A DNA stretch of 28,764 nucleotides from DASYRM01 sp035646375. Its GTDB lineage: Bacteria > Acidobacteriota > Vicinamibacteria > Vicinamibacterales > UBA2999. Location of the stretch: NCBI GenBank assembly GCA_035646375.1, contig DASRPM010000118.1:1-28764 (forward strand), read 5' to 3'. A program made the translations under genes and the position numbers. This document shows positions 1 to 6,052 of the stretch, piece by piece. The notes under the pieces were generated by a model that was not told where the DNA came from, made no database searches, and worked only from the letters and a program-made list of their open reading frames with translations. Position 1 is the stretch's first letter. The number at the start of each line of letters is the position of its first letter.

Positions 1-503
1 GGATCGAACGGGACGAGCACCCAGACGCCGCTGCTCGAGGGGGAGACGCCGAACTCCTTGCCGGCGACGCCGATCGCGCCGTGGATCATCATGAGGGCAC
101 CCACGACGCCGGACCCGACGATCACGAAGTAGCGCTGGAGGTAGGTCGAGGCCACCGCGCCGGCAACCGCAAAGAGCACCACCGCGGCCACCGGCGGCTC
201 GCGATCCATCAGCGAAAACGCGAGGCTCGCGGCCACGGCGCCGAACGCCGCACCCACGAGCGCCACGCCGATGTAGTACGCCGCATACAGGATGACGGCA
301 CCGATCAACCCGCCGACTATCCCGGCAACCAGCATCGGCATCCGGTCGCTCAGGCCGAACACCGAGCTGGCGGCGGACGCACCCACGACGAAGCCGACGA
401 TCGCCAGCGACGTGCGGAACAGCTTGCGTCCGAAGAAGCACACGACAACGCCGCCCAGCAACAGCAGCGCGGCGGCAGGCAGTTGATCGACGGCCTGAAC
501 CAC
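1..503 (-). CDS. DUF4203/TMEM198-like membrane protein, 3' part missing
   Basis: Reading the minus strand from a GTG at 501-503 gives an open frame that runs off the window edge, so the C-terminus is missing. The visible ~167 residues are almost continuous hydrophobic segments separated by short polar turns. These include an early LLLLGGVVVCFFGRKLFRTSL segment (shortened here), a later LVAGIVGGLIGAVILYAAYY segment, and glycine-rich helices such as GVALVGAAFGAVAASLAF. This pattern of about six or more glycine-rich helices with short basic loops fits the DUF4203 (TMEM198-like) family, whose role in bacteria is unknown. An in-frame TGA (the recR stop, 522-524) lies just upstream, which limits the start to GTG-503 or something downstream. 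AGGAG- and GAGG-type bases precede it. It is the last visible gene of the dnaX-ybaB-recR run and is probably co-transcribed with it. Confidence 0.6.
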   Translation of the reverse strand, partial: MVQAVDQLPAAALLLLGGVVVCFFGRKLFRTSLAIVGFVVGASAASSVFGLSDRMPMLVAGIVGGLIGAVILYAAYYIGVALVGAAFGAVAASLAFSLMDREPPVAAVVLFAVAGAVASTYLQRYFVIVGSGVVGALMMIHGAIGVAGKEFGVSPSSSGVWVLVPFD

Positions 504-521
504 GTTACCTCTCGCTCCTCG

Positions 522-1115
522 TCAGAAATCGCGCCGGCCTTCCATCGCGCGGGTCATGGTGACCTCGTCGGCGTACTCGAGGTCGGACCCCACGGGAATG
601 CCCATGGCAATCCGGGTGACACGCACGCCGAGCGGCTTGAGCAGGCGCGCCAGGTAGAGCGCGGTCGCTTCGCCCTCGACGGTGGGGTTGGTGGCCAGAA
701 TCACTTCCTCGACGGTGCCGGCCGCCACTCGAGACAGCAGCCCCTTGATCTTCAGGTCGTCGGGGCCGACGCCGTGCAGCGGCGACAGCGCGCCCATCAG
801 CACGTGATACAGCCCCTTGAAGCCCTGCGTCTTCTCCACCACGGTGACGTTCTGCGGCTCCTCCACCACGCAGATCAGGCGCCCGTCGCGCGTGGGGCCG
901 GTGCAGTACACGCAGGGATCGGTGTCGGTGATGTTGTTGCACACCGAGCAGTAGGTGACGCGCTCCTTGACGTCGCGGATCGCCTCGCACAGCCGGTCGG
1001 CGTCCTCGCGCGGGGTCTTGAGCACGTGGAAGGCCAGCCGCTGCGCGCCCTTGGCGCCGATGCCGGGCAGGCGCTGGAGCTGTTCGACGAGACGCGTGAG
1101 TGGTTCTGGAAGCAT
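522..1115 (-). CDS. recR: Recombination mediator protein RecR
   Basis: The 197-residue product has the normal length and architecture of RecR. An N-terminal helix-hairpin-helix (LPGIGAKGAQRLA, about residues 16-28) is followed by a four-cysteine zinc finger (C56, C59, C68, C71) and a Toprim domain from about residue 79. The Toprim domain contains the typical VVEEPQNVTVVEKT and GLLSRVAAGTVEEVILATNP-like segments and ends with a MGIPVGSDLEYAD motif. RecR works with RecO/RecF to load RecA onto SSB-coated gapped DNA. The gene lies 28 bp downstream of ybaB in the conserved dnaX-ybaB-recR order. No strong Shine-Dalgarno is visible before the ATG, but the start matches the family N-terminus (MLPEPLTRLVEQL), so I am confident of it. 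Confidence 0.97.
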   Translation of the reverse strand: MLPEPLTRLVEQLQRLPGIGAKGAQRLAFHVLKTPREDADRLCEAIRDVKERVTYCSVCNNITDTDPCVYCTGPTRDGRLICVVEEPQNVTVVEKTQGFKGLYHVLMGALSPLHGVGPDDLKIKGLLSRVAAGTVEEVILATNPTVEGEATALYLARLLKPLGVRVTRIAMGIPVGSDLEYADEVTMTRAMEGRRDF

Positions 1116-1143
1116 CAGGGCGCGGCGGACACAGGCAGCGAGG

Positions 1144-1443
1144 CTACGACAACCCGGGGATCTTCAGACCGCCCATCAGACCTGACATCGACTGGCTGAG
1201 GCGTTCGTCCACCTTGCGCTGCGCGTCGTTGAGCGCCGCGATGATCATATCCTGCAGCATCTCCACGTCGTCCTTCGACACGACGGCGGGATCGATGGTG
1301 AGCGCCTGCACCTGCTTGGCGCCGTTCATCACCACGGTGACCATGCCGCCGCCGGCGGTGGCCTCCACGCGCACTTCGGCCATCTGCTGCTGCAGGCGAT
1401 CCTGCATCTCCTTGGCCTGCCGCATCATGTCCATGATGTTCAT
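1144..1443 (-). CDS. YbaB/EbfC family nucleoid-associated protein
   Basis: The 99-residue product starts MNIMDMMRQAKEMQDRLQQQ and continues with VEATAGGGMVTVVMNGAKQV and a terminal SMSGLMGGLKIPGL. This is the standard YbaB/EbfC pattern: a helical dimerisation segment, a small beta-sheet, and a C-terminal MGG...PG tail. Family members bind DNA as dimers with little sequence specificity. The frame stays open upstream into dnaX sequence, but the ATG at 1441-1443 is chosen because it gives the family N-terminus and lies 2 bp after the dnaX stop. That spacing suggests translational coupling. It sits between dnaX and recR, the usual position of this gene. Confidence 0.95.
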   Translation of the reverse strand: MNIMDMMRQAKEMQDRLQQQMAEVRVEATAGGGMVTVVMNGAKQVQALTIDPAVVSKDDVEMLQDMIIAALNDAQRKVDERLSQSMSGLMGGLKIPGLS

Positions 1444-1445
1444 GG

Positions 1446-3230
1446 TTAGAGCTCTTCGACGTCCTTGATTTCGCCGGGGAAGACGTCGAGCACCGCCTGC
1501 ACGGTGGCCGACGACATCGCTTCTGCCTTGAGATCGCGCTTGCCGTTCGGCGACGGCGGCTCGGGCACCTCCGGCTTGGCGCCGTTGGCCGCGGGCGCGC
1601 CGGTTTCCACCTGCACCGAGATCACCGCGATCTTGCGGCCGGCCACGCGCTCGGCGGCCGCCTCGACCCATGCGCGGTTCTGCTCGAGCTGCTCGCGCAG
1701 CGCGCGGTGCGTCGGCAGGAACGCGAACGTCACCTTGTCGCCCGACACCTCGATCGACTGCGCCTGCGCGATCACGGTGTTGTAGAAGAACGTCTTGCCG
1801 CCGCGAATCTCCGCCAGCAGCGCATCCTTGAGGGCACTGCTTTCCGTACGTAGAGGCGAGGCTTCCGCCTTCGCCCTGCGGGCGTCGGCGGACAAGTTCG
1901 CCTCGCCTGCAGGCGCAGCCGCACGTGGTTGCGGGTCTGGTGCGGTACGTAGCTGCGGGTCTTCCCCCTTCGCCCTTCGGGCTTCGGTGGACACGTTAGA
2001 CCCGCCCGCTGCACGCGGCGCCGGGGGGGCGATCGGGCGTGCCGCAGGCGGCGGTGCCGTCGAAGGTTTGCTGGCGGCAGTCGGGAGCGCCGGGCGGCCG
2101 GACCCGAGCTGATCGAGCAGATCCGCCAGCGGCACCAGCCGCCGCAGGTGCATCCACTTCAGCATGGCCATCTCGAAGTGGTAGCGCGGATGCGCCGCCA
2201 CCCGGATGTCCTGCTCGCACTTGGCCAGCAGATCGAAGGCCCGCATCAGGTCCTCGCGCGAGAACCGGCCGGCCAGCGCGGTCAGCCGCGCGCGCTCGCC
2301 CTCGGCCAGATCCCCTTCGCCAGCGCGCGCCGGATCCACCATCACCATCATGATGTCGCGCACGACGCGTGTCAGCTCGCGGCACACCAGCTTGAGGTCG
2401 TGTCCCGATTCCACGGCGCGGTCCGCGAGCGCGAACGCGCGCGGCCCGTCCTCGTCGGCTACCGCGTCGATGAGGTCGAAGAGCAGGTCGCGGCCCACCA
2501 GGCCCAGCACCGTGATGACGTCGTCGATCGTCACCGTCTGGCCCGAGAACGCCAGCACCTGGTCGAGCGCGCTCTGCGCGTCGCGCATGCTGCCTTCGGC
2601 GGCCCGCGCGATGAGGCCGAGCGAATCGTCGCCCACCTCGATCTTTTCGGCGCCGGCAATCATGCGGAGCTGCTCGACGATCGCCTTCGTGGCAATCGTG
2701 CGGAACTCGAACACCTGCGAGCGCGACAGGATGGTGTCGGGAATCTTATGGAGCTCGGTCGTGGCCATCATGAAGACCACGTGGGCCGGCGGCTCCTCGA
2801 TCGACTTCAGCAGCGCGTTGAACGAGTGCCCCGAGAGCTGGTGCACCTCGTCGATGATGAACACCTTGTAGCGGTCGCGGACCGGCGCGATGGCCAGCCC
2901 GGACAGGACCACCTCGCGAATGTTGTCGACCTGGGTGTGACTGGCCGCGTCGATCTCGAGCACGTCCATGTCGCGCCCCTGCGCGATCTCGACGCAGGCG
3001 TCGCACTCGCCGCACGGGTCGGCGGTGGCACCCTTCTCGCAGTTGAGCGCCCGCGCCAGGATGCGCGCCGTCGTGGTCTTGCCGCAGCCGCGCGAGCCGG
3101 CAAACACGAAGGCGTGCGCGATGCGGCCGCTCGCCAGCGCGTTGCGCAGCGTGCGGGTGACCGCCTGCTGCCCGACGACGTCGTCGAAGCGCTGCGGGCG
3201 CCACTTGCGGGCAAGCACCTGGTAGGACAT
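1446..3230 (-). CDS. dnaX: DNA polymerase III subunit gamma/tau
   Basis: This 594-residue protein is the clamp-loader ATPase of the replicative polymerase. Visible AAA+ features are the Walker A motif GSRGCGKT (about 45-52), zinc-binding cysteines C64, C73, C76 and C79, the Walker B DEVH (127-130), and a sensor-1 region near ATTELHK. The usual SRCQ box reads SRSQ. The lid domain and a collar domain (about residues 230-365) follow. A Pro/Ala-rich linker of roughly 370-465 then leads to a C-terminal tau-like domain (about 470-580). Within the linker, residues about 409-462 come from two copies of a palindromic repeat, giving two similar peptides with an S-x-x-ARRAK core. The SRP RNA lies directly upstream. 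AGG precedes the ATG at 3228-3230. I saw no obvious frameshift slippery site, so a separate gamma form is not indicated. Confidence 0.96.
   Translation of the reverse strand: MSYQVLARKWRPQRFDDVVGQQAVTRTLRNALASGRIAHAFVFAGSRGCGKTTTARILARALNCEKGATADPCGECDACVEIAQGRDMDVLEIDAASHTQVDNIREVVLSGLAIAPVRDRYKVFIIDEVHQLSGHSFNALLKSIEEPPAHVVFMMATTELHKIPDTILSRSQVFEFRTIATKAIVEQLRMIAGAEKIEVGDDSLGLIARAAEGSMRDAQSALDQVLAFSGQTVTIDDVITVLGLVGRDLLFDLIDAVADEDGPRAFALADRAVESGHDLKLVCRELTRVVRDIMMVMVDPARAGEGDLAEGERARLTALAGRFSREDLMRAFDLLAKCEQDIRVAAHPRYHFEMAMLKWMHLRRLVPLADLLDQLGSGRPALPTAASKPSTAPPPAARPIAPPAPRAAGGSNVSTEARRAKGEDPQLRTAPDPQPRAAAPAGEANLSADARRAKAEASPLRTESSALKDALLAEIRGGKTFFYNTVIAQAQSIEVSGDKVTFAFLPTHRALREQLEQNRAWVEAAAERVAGRKIAVISVQVETGAPAANGAKPEVPEPPSPNGKRDLKAEAMSSATVQAVLDVFPGEIKDVEEL
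1846..1910. repeat. Long palindromic repeat inside dnaX, copy A
   Basis: The forward strand reads TACGTAG, an arm AGGCGAGG, then a CTTC-initiated core containing CGCCCTGCGGGCG and GGCGGACAAG, then the complementary arm CGCCTCGCCT. The outer arms pair with each other and the core contains its own small hairpin. The CTTC-type loop start and the TACGTAG edge match the short intergenic palindromes found elsewhere in the window (for example 9387-9415). On the minus strand it is translated in frame as part of the DnaX linker. Confidence 0.75.
1946..2005. repeat. Long palindromic repeat inside dnaX, copy B
   Basis: This is a second copy of the same element: TACGTAG, arm CTGCGGGT, a core CTTCCCCCTTCGCCCTTCGG continuing with GCTTCGGTGGACACG, then the complementary arm AGACCCGC. 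The core is closely similar to copy A, but the arms have a completely different sequence and are still self-complementary. A half-element, ACGTGGTTGCGGGTCT, lies between the two copies at about 1923-1938. The copy is translated in frame within the DnaX linker. Confidence 0.75.
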
Positions 3231-3264
3231 TGCCTATTAAGGGTTGGTACTTAGGGTGGTCTTG

Positions 3265-3393
3265 GGGTGAGCCCCACCGCAGCCCGGCGCACCTGCGTAC
3301 ACTTCAGGGTCTGTTGAGCGCTGCTGCCTTCCGGCCCTGACGCGGTTCGCAGGCTGAAGTTGCACAGGGTCCGGGCCGCGGTGCGGCTCACCC
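3265..3393 (-). ncRNA. ffs: Signal recognition particle RNA (4.5S type)
   Basis: The minus strand contains the SRP RNA apical domain, GTCAGGGCCGGAAGGCAGCA, with the GGAA tetraloop and the asymmetric AGCAGC-type internal loop (about 3318-3341). The outer ends pair strongly: GTGAGCCGCACCGCGGCCCGG-like bases at 3371-3393 (one more than shown is paired) fold with CCGGGCTGCGGTGGGGCTCA at 3265-3290. This gives a rod of about 129 nt with no Alu domain, as in the small bacterial form. The RNA binds Ffh and targets ribosomes to the membrane. It ends about 35 bp upstream of dnaX, a location conserved in many bacteria. The exact ends are estimated from the helix. Confidence 0.92.
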
Positions 3394-3452
3394 ACTGCAA
3401 ACCAGCAGTGTACTTCGCTCAATCGCCGCAGGCAATCCCGGCAGGGGATCGG

Positions 3453-3896
3453 CTAGGTCGCGCCGCACACGCGAGCGCTTTCCCACAGAACGGATTGCTG
3501 CTCGAACGTCTTGCGATACGCCTCGATCACGGCCAGGACCCCTTGCCGCGCCGCCGGCGTATCGGCGTGGACCAGGAGCAGGACCTTCGACTCCTCGTGA
3601 TCGATGCTGCCGGCGGGTGTGCGCCACTGGCCCTCCGCCTCCCACACGGTCAGCCCCTCGGGAAACCGTTTGGTCACTTCGTCGCGCAGGAACAGCTGCC
3701 ACTCGAGCTCGCTCACCGCGCCCTTCGGCCGCGCCAGCCCGAAATAGAGCGTCGTGCGGAGCTGCGGGACGGAGTTTGGGCCGCAGTCCATGACGACCGT
3801 GAATCCCTGCGCCCCGACGGGAGGCTCCAGGCGGCCGCCGGCGACGAAGCCGGCGGCGAAGATCAACGTACCGGCAGTGATCATCAGTGCGCGCAT
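3453..3896 (-). CDS. DUF3574 domain-containing protein
   Basis: The 147-residue product opens with MRALMITAGTLIFAAGFVAGG, a signal peptide or single membrane anchor. The mature part has the DUF3574 pattern: RTTLYFGLARPKGAVSELEW, a FLRDEVTKRFPEGLTV stretch, EGQWRTPAGSI, a KVLLLVHAD strand, and a final helix AYRKTFEQQSVLWE. Family members are small secreted or periplasmic proteins of unknown function with a ferredoxin-like look. No lipobox is evident. The gene stands alone between the SRP RNA and the divergently transcribed BlaI-type regulator, with about 124 bp of shared upstream DNA. Confidence 0.8.
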   Translation of the reverse strand: MRALMITAGTLIFAAGFVAGGRLEPPVGAQGFTVVMDCGPNSVPQLRTTLYFGLARPKGAVSELEWQLFLRDEVTKRFPEGLTVWEAEGQWRTPAGSIDHEESKVLLLVHADTPAARQGVLAVIEAYRKTFEQQSVLWESARVCGAT

Positions 3897-3982
3897 GGGG
3901 TTCCCCCTCGCGTCACATGTTAGGAAGGGCGATTCAGCCCGCGCTGTCTCTTTCCGGCAGCGGCCACCCCGGGCACTGGAGG

Positions 3983-4011
3983 TTGACAGTGACAGCGTGT
4001 ACTGTTACATG
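3983..4011 (+). promoter_or_regulatory. Promoter of the blaI-like/M56 operon
   Basis: A consensus -35 TTGACA (3983-3988) is followed after 17 bp by TACATG (4006-4011), a weak but correctly spaced -10. The predicted transcription start, about 4018, falls only a few bases before the ATG at 4021, and no Shine-Dalgarno precedes that ATG. A leaderless or near-leaderless message is therefore likely. This is inferred from spacing alone. Confidence 0.55.
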
Positions 4012-4018
4012 TTGTCAC
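3989..4018. promoter_or_regulatory. Probable BlaI-type operator dyad
   Basis: This is a 30-bp imperfect palindrome with half-sites GTGACAGCGTGTACT and GTGACAACATGTAAC (the latter read from the other strand), matching at 11 of 15 positions. It starts directly after the -35 box and covers the spacer, the -10 and the presumed transcription start, which is the expected placement for a repressor that blocks polymerase. BlaI/MecI regulators bind dyads with TACA/TGTA cores and usually autoregulate. The half-sites here contain TGTA and GTGACA blocks. Binding by the adjacent repressor is inferred. Confidence 0.6.
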
Positions 4019-4020
4019 AT

Positions 4021-4437
4021 ATGAAGACCGCGCGCCGTCAACCGGTCAAGCCGCCGCTGAGTGCGTTCGAGCACGAGGTCATGCACGCCGTCTGGTCCGG
4101 CGGGCCGAGCAGCGTTGATCTGGTGCACTCGCGCGTGTCTCGCGGTCGAGACGTCAAAGAGGTCACCACGCGGACGGTCCTTCGCCGGCTGGAACAGAAG
4201 GGCTACCTGCAGCACGACCTCGCGGGCCGCGCCTTCATCTACCGCGCGGTCGAAGCGCCGGGCAATCTGGCCGCCCGGGCGGTCCGGCAGCTGATCGATC
4301 GGCTGTGCCATGGTTCGGTCGAAGAGCTGGTCAGCGGCCTCGTCGAAGGCAACGTCCTGAGCGAGGACGAACTCAAGGCGCTCGAAGAAGGGATCCGGGC
4401 GCGCACACGCGGCAAGCCGCAGCAGAAAGGTCGCTGA
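4021..4437 (+). CDS. BlaI/MecI/CopY family transcriptional repressor
   Basis: The 138-residue product has the BlaI winged-helix pattern. LSAFEHEVMHAVWSGGPSSV begins the first helices, EVTTRTVLRRLEQKGYLQHD is the recognition helix and wing, and RAFIYRAVEA closes the wing. A C-terminal dimerisation helix contains FxxG-like bases in the form LIDRLCHGSVEELVSGLVE. BlaI proteins repress an adjacent operon and are inactivated when a partner M56 membrane protease signals their cleavage. An N-F/N-x-x-F-type cleavage site is not clearly recognisable here. The ATG at 4021 is preferred over an in-frame ATG at 4009 because the latter lies inside the predicted promoter. The gene ends one base before the M56 gene, so the two form a regulator-protease pair. 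Confidence 0.9.
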   Translation: MKTARRQPVKPPLSAFEHEVMHAVWSGGPSSVDLVHSRVSRGRDVKEVTTRTVLRRLEQKGYLQHDLAGRAFIYRAVEAPGNLAARAVRQLIDRLCHGSVEELVSGLVEGNVLSEDELKALEEGIRARTRGKPQQKGR

Positions 4438-4438
4438 T

Positions 4439-6052
4439 ATGGACGTCCTGCTCGAATCGGCGCTCCGGATCACGGTTCTCATGGCCGCGGTGGCCATCGG
4501 CTTGCGCGTCCTTCGAGTCGCGGCTCCACGATCCGCGCATCGAGCATGGGCGGGAGTCTGCGTGGTCATGCTCGTGCTGCCAGCGGCTGTCGCCTGGGCA
4601 CCACGCGCCATGGTGCCGATCCTGTCGGCGCCAGACGCACCGGTGCAGGCACCGTCTGACGAGTCCGCCAAGGCACTCCCCGTCCCGTCGATCGACACGC
4701 AGCCCTTCCGCCAGCCGCCTGTCGCCTGGTGGCCGGCGATCGTGGCCAGCATATACGCGGCTGGCGTCCTGGTTCTGTTGTGCGGTGTCGCGCGCGCCTG
4801 GTGGAAGAGCCGGGCGTTGATTCGTCAGGCTCGCCATGTCCGCGGGCGGTTGACGCACGCCCGATGCGTCGCGCCTGTGACCGTCGGGGTGTTGCAACCG
4901 GTCGTGATCCTGCCGCCGGACTGGACCACGTGGGACGAGCGCGACCTGATGGCGGTGCTCGCGCACGAAGAGGAGCATGCGCGGCGCCGCGACCCGCTCG
5001 TGGCCCTGCTCGCCCTGATCAATCGCGCTGTGTTCTGGTTCCACCCGCTGGCGTGGTGGCTGCGCCGCCGGATTGCCACGCTGTCGGAACAGGCGTGTGA
5101 TGCCGTGGTGGTGAGCGGCGGACACGACGCGGAGCGCTACGCGTCGGTGTTGCTTCGCTTCGCACGGGCCGTCTCGGCGGCCGGTGGCCGGCTTGCCTCG
5201 CCTGTTGTCGGGATGGCCGGCGTCGGCCTTCCGGCGCGCCTGGCTCTCCTCCATGCCCCAGCCACGCGGCCGGCATCCAGACCGCAACGAGCCTCGCGGG
5301 CACTGCTGTACGTGACCGCCGCGACCGTCTGCGCGATTGCCACCCCGACGCGCGCGCAGTCCCCCGCTCTCAGCGCAAGCCAGGAGGCGTCAGGCTGGCG
5401 AACGTACGCGTCGGAGCATTTCGACGTCCGGTATCGCACCGATCAACCGGCACGGATCGAGGAGGTTGCCGCCACGGCCGAACAGGCGTACGCGCAGCTG
5501 TCCTCCCGGCTCAAGTACGAGCTCGTGCAGCCGGTGTCGCTGATAGTGGTGCGACGCAACGACGACATCAGAGACGGGGCGGCGCTGTCGCGTGAGGTGA
5601 ATCAAGGCACCGGGATCAGACGGCAGCACATCGTGATGTCGATCCAGCTGCTCGAAACGCGCCCCGACGCGATGGTCCACGAGCTCTCCCACTACTTCAT
5701 GTTCGAGATCGCTCCTGCGGCAAGGGCCTGGCAGCCGTGGCTGATGGAAGGGCTGGCGGCGCATCAAGCGGGCCAATGGAACGACCGCAAGATCGAGACG
5801 ATCCGCCGCGCGGTCCTCGGCCGCGGCGTGCCGCATCCCGAGCGGTTCCCGGACGATGAGGTGCTCTGGGGACAGGTGCTCTTCGACTACGTCGCTTCGC
5901 AGTCGGGCGACGAGGGCGTCCGCCGTCTCCTGTTCGCGCTGCGCCTGCGTCCACGGCTGAGTGCGGCCATCCAGACCGCGCTTGGCGTGGAGCCCGACGC
6001 GTTCTATCGCGGGTTCGCCGATTACGCGTGGGCTCGATTCGGGCCGCAGTAG
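4439..6052 (+). CDS. M56 (BlaR1-type) membrane protease with second HExxH peptidase domain
   Basis: The 537-residue product has two parts. Residues 1-305 resemble the BlaR1/MecR1 membrane protease: helices near 10-25, 38-54 and 98-120, the zinc motif HEEEH (176-180), the NRAVFWFHPLAWWLRRR segment (195-211), a third-ligand region LSEQACD (E217), and a fourth helix near 288-303. The C-terminal part (about 318-537), which should be extracytoplasmic, is not a penicillin-binding domain. It contains HELSH (414-418) and a downstream glutamate in WLMEGLAAHQ (E437), the layout of a gluzincin 'peptidase MA-like' domain, preceded by a strand-rich segment (HFDVRYRT, PVSLIVV). M56 partners cleave or trigger cleavage of BlaI. 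Here the outer domain may sense, or itself process, a cell-surface substrate. The gene follows blaI by one base and is surely co-transcribed. Confidence 0.85.
   Translation: MDVLLESALRITVLMAAVAIGLRVLRVAAPRSAHRAWAGVCVVMLVLPAAVAWAPRAMVPILSAPDAPVQAPSDESAKALPVPSIDTQPFRQPPVAWWPAIVASIYAAGVLVLLCGVARAWWKSRALIRQARHVRGRLTHARCVAPVTVGVLQPVVILPPDWTTWDERDLMAVLAHEEEHARRRDPLVALLALINRAVFWFHPLAWWLRRRIATLSEQACDAVVVSGGHDAERYASVLLRFARAVSAAGGRLASPVVGMAGVGLPARLALLHAPATRPASRPQRASRALLYVTAATVCAIATPTRAQSPALSASQEASGWRTYASEHFDVRYRTDQPARIEEVAATAEQAYAQLSSRLKYELVQPVSLIVVRRNDDIRDGAALSREVNQGTGIRRQHIVMSIQLLETRPDAMVHELSHYFMFEIAPAARAWQPWLMEGLAAHQAGQWNDRKIETIRRAVLGRGVPHPERFPDDEVLWGQVLFDYVASQSGDEGVRRLLFALRLRPRLSAAIQTALGVEPDAFYRGFADYAWARFGPQ

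Noticed and set aside
1846..2005. CRISPR-like repeats in dnaX
   Set aside because: Only two copies with different arms, no regular spacers, and the sequence is in a coding frame. No array with regular spacing occurs anywhere in the window.
3393..3460. A tRNA next to the SRP RNA, as found in some genomes
   Set aside because: No cloverleaf, anticodon-loop pattern or CCA-adjacent acceptor stem could be found in this stretch.
4021..6052. Beta-lactam resistance operon (blaI-blaR1)
   Set aside because: The membrane protease has no penicillin-binding sensor domain and no beta-lactamase gene is adjacent. A beta-lactam role is not supported.
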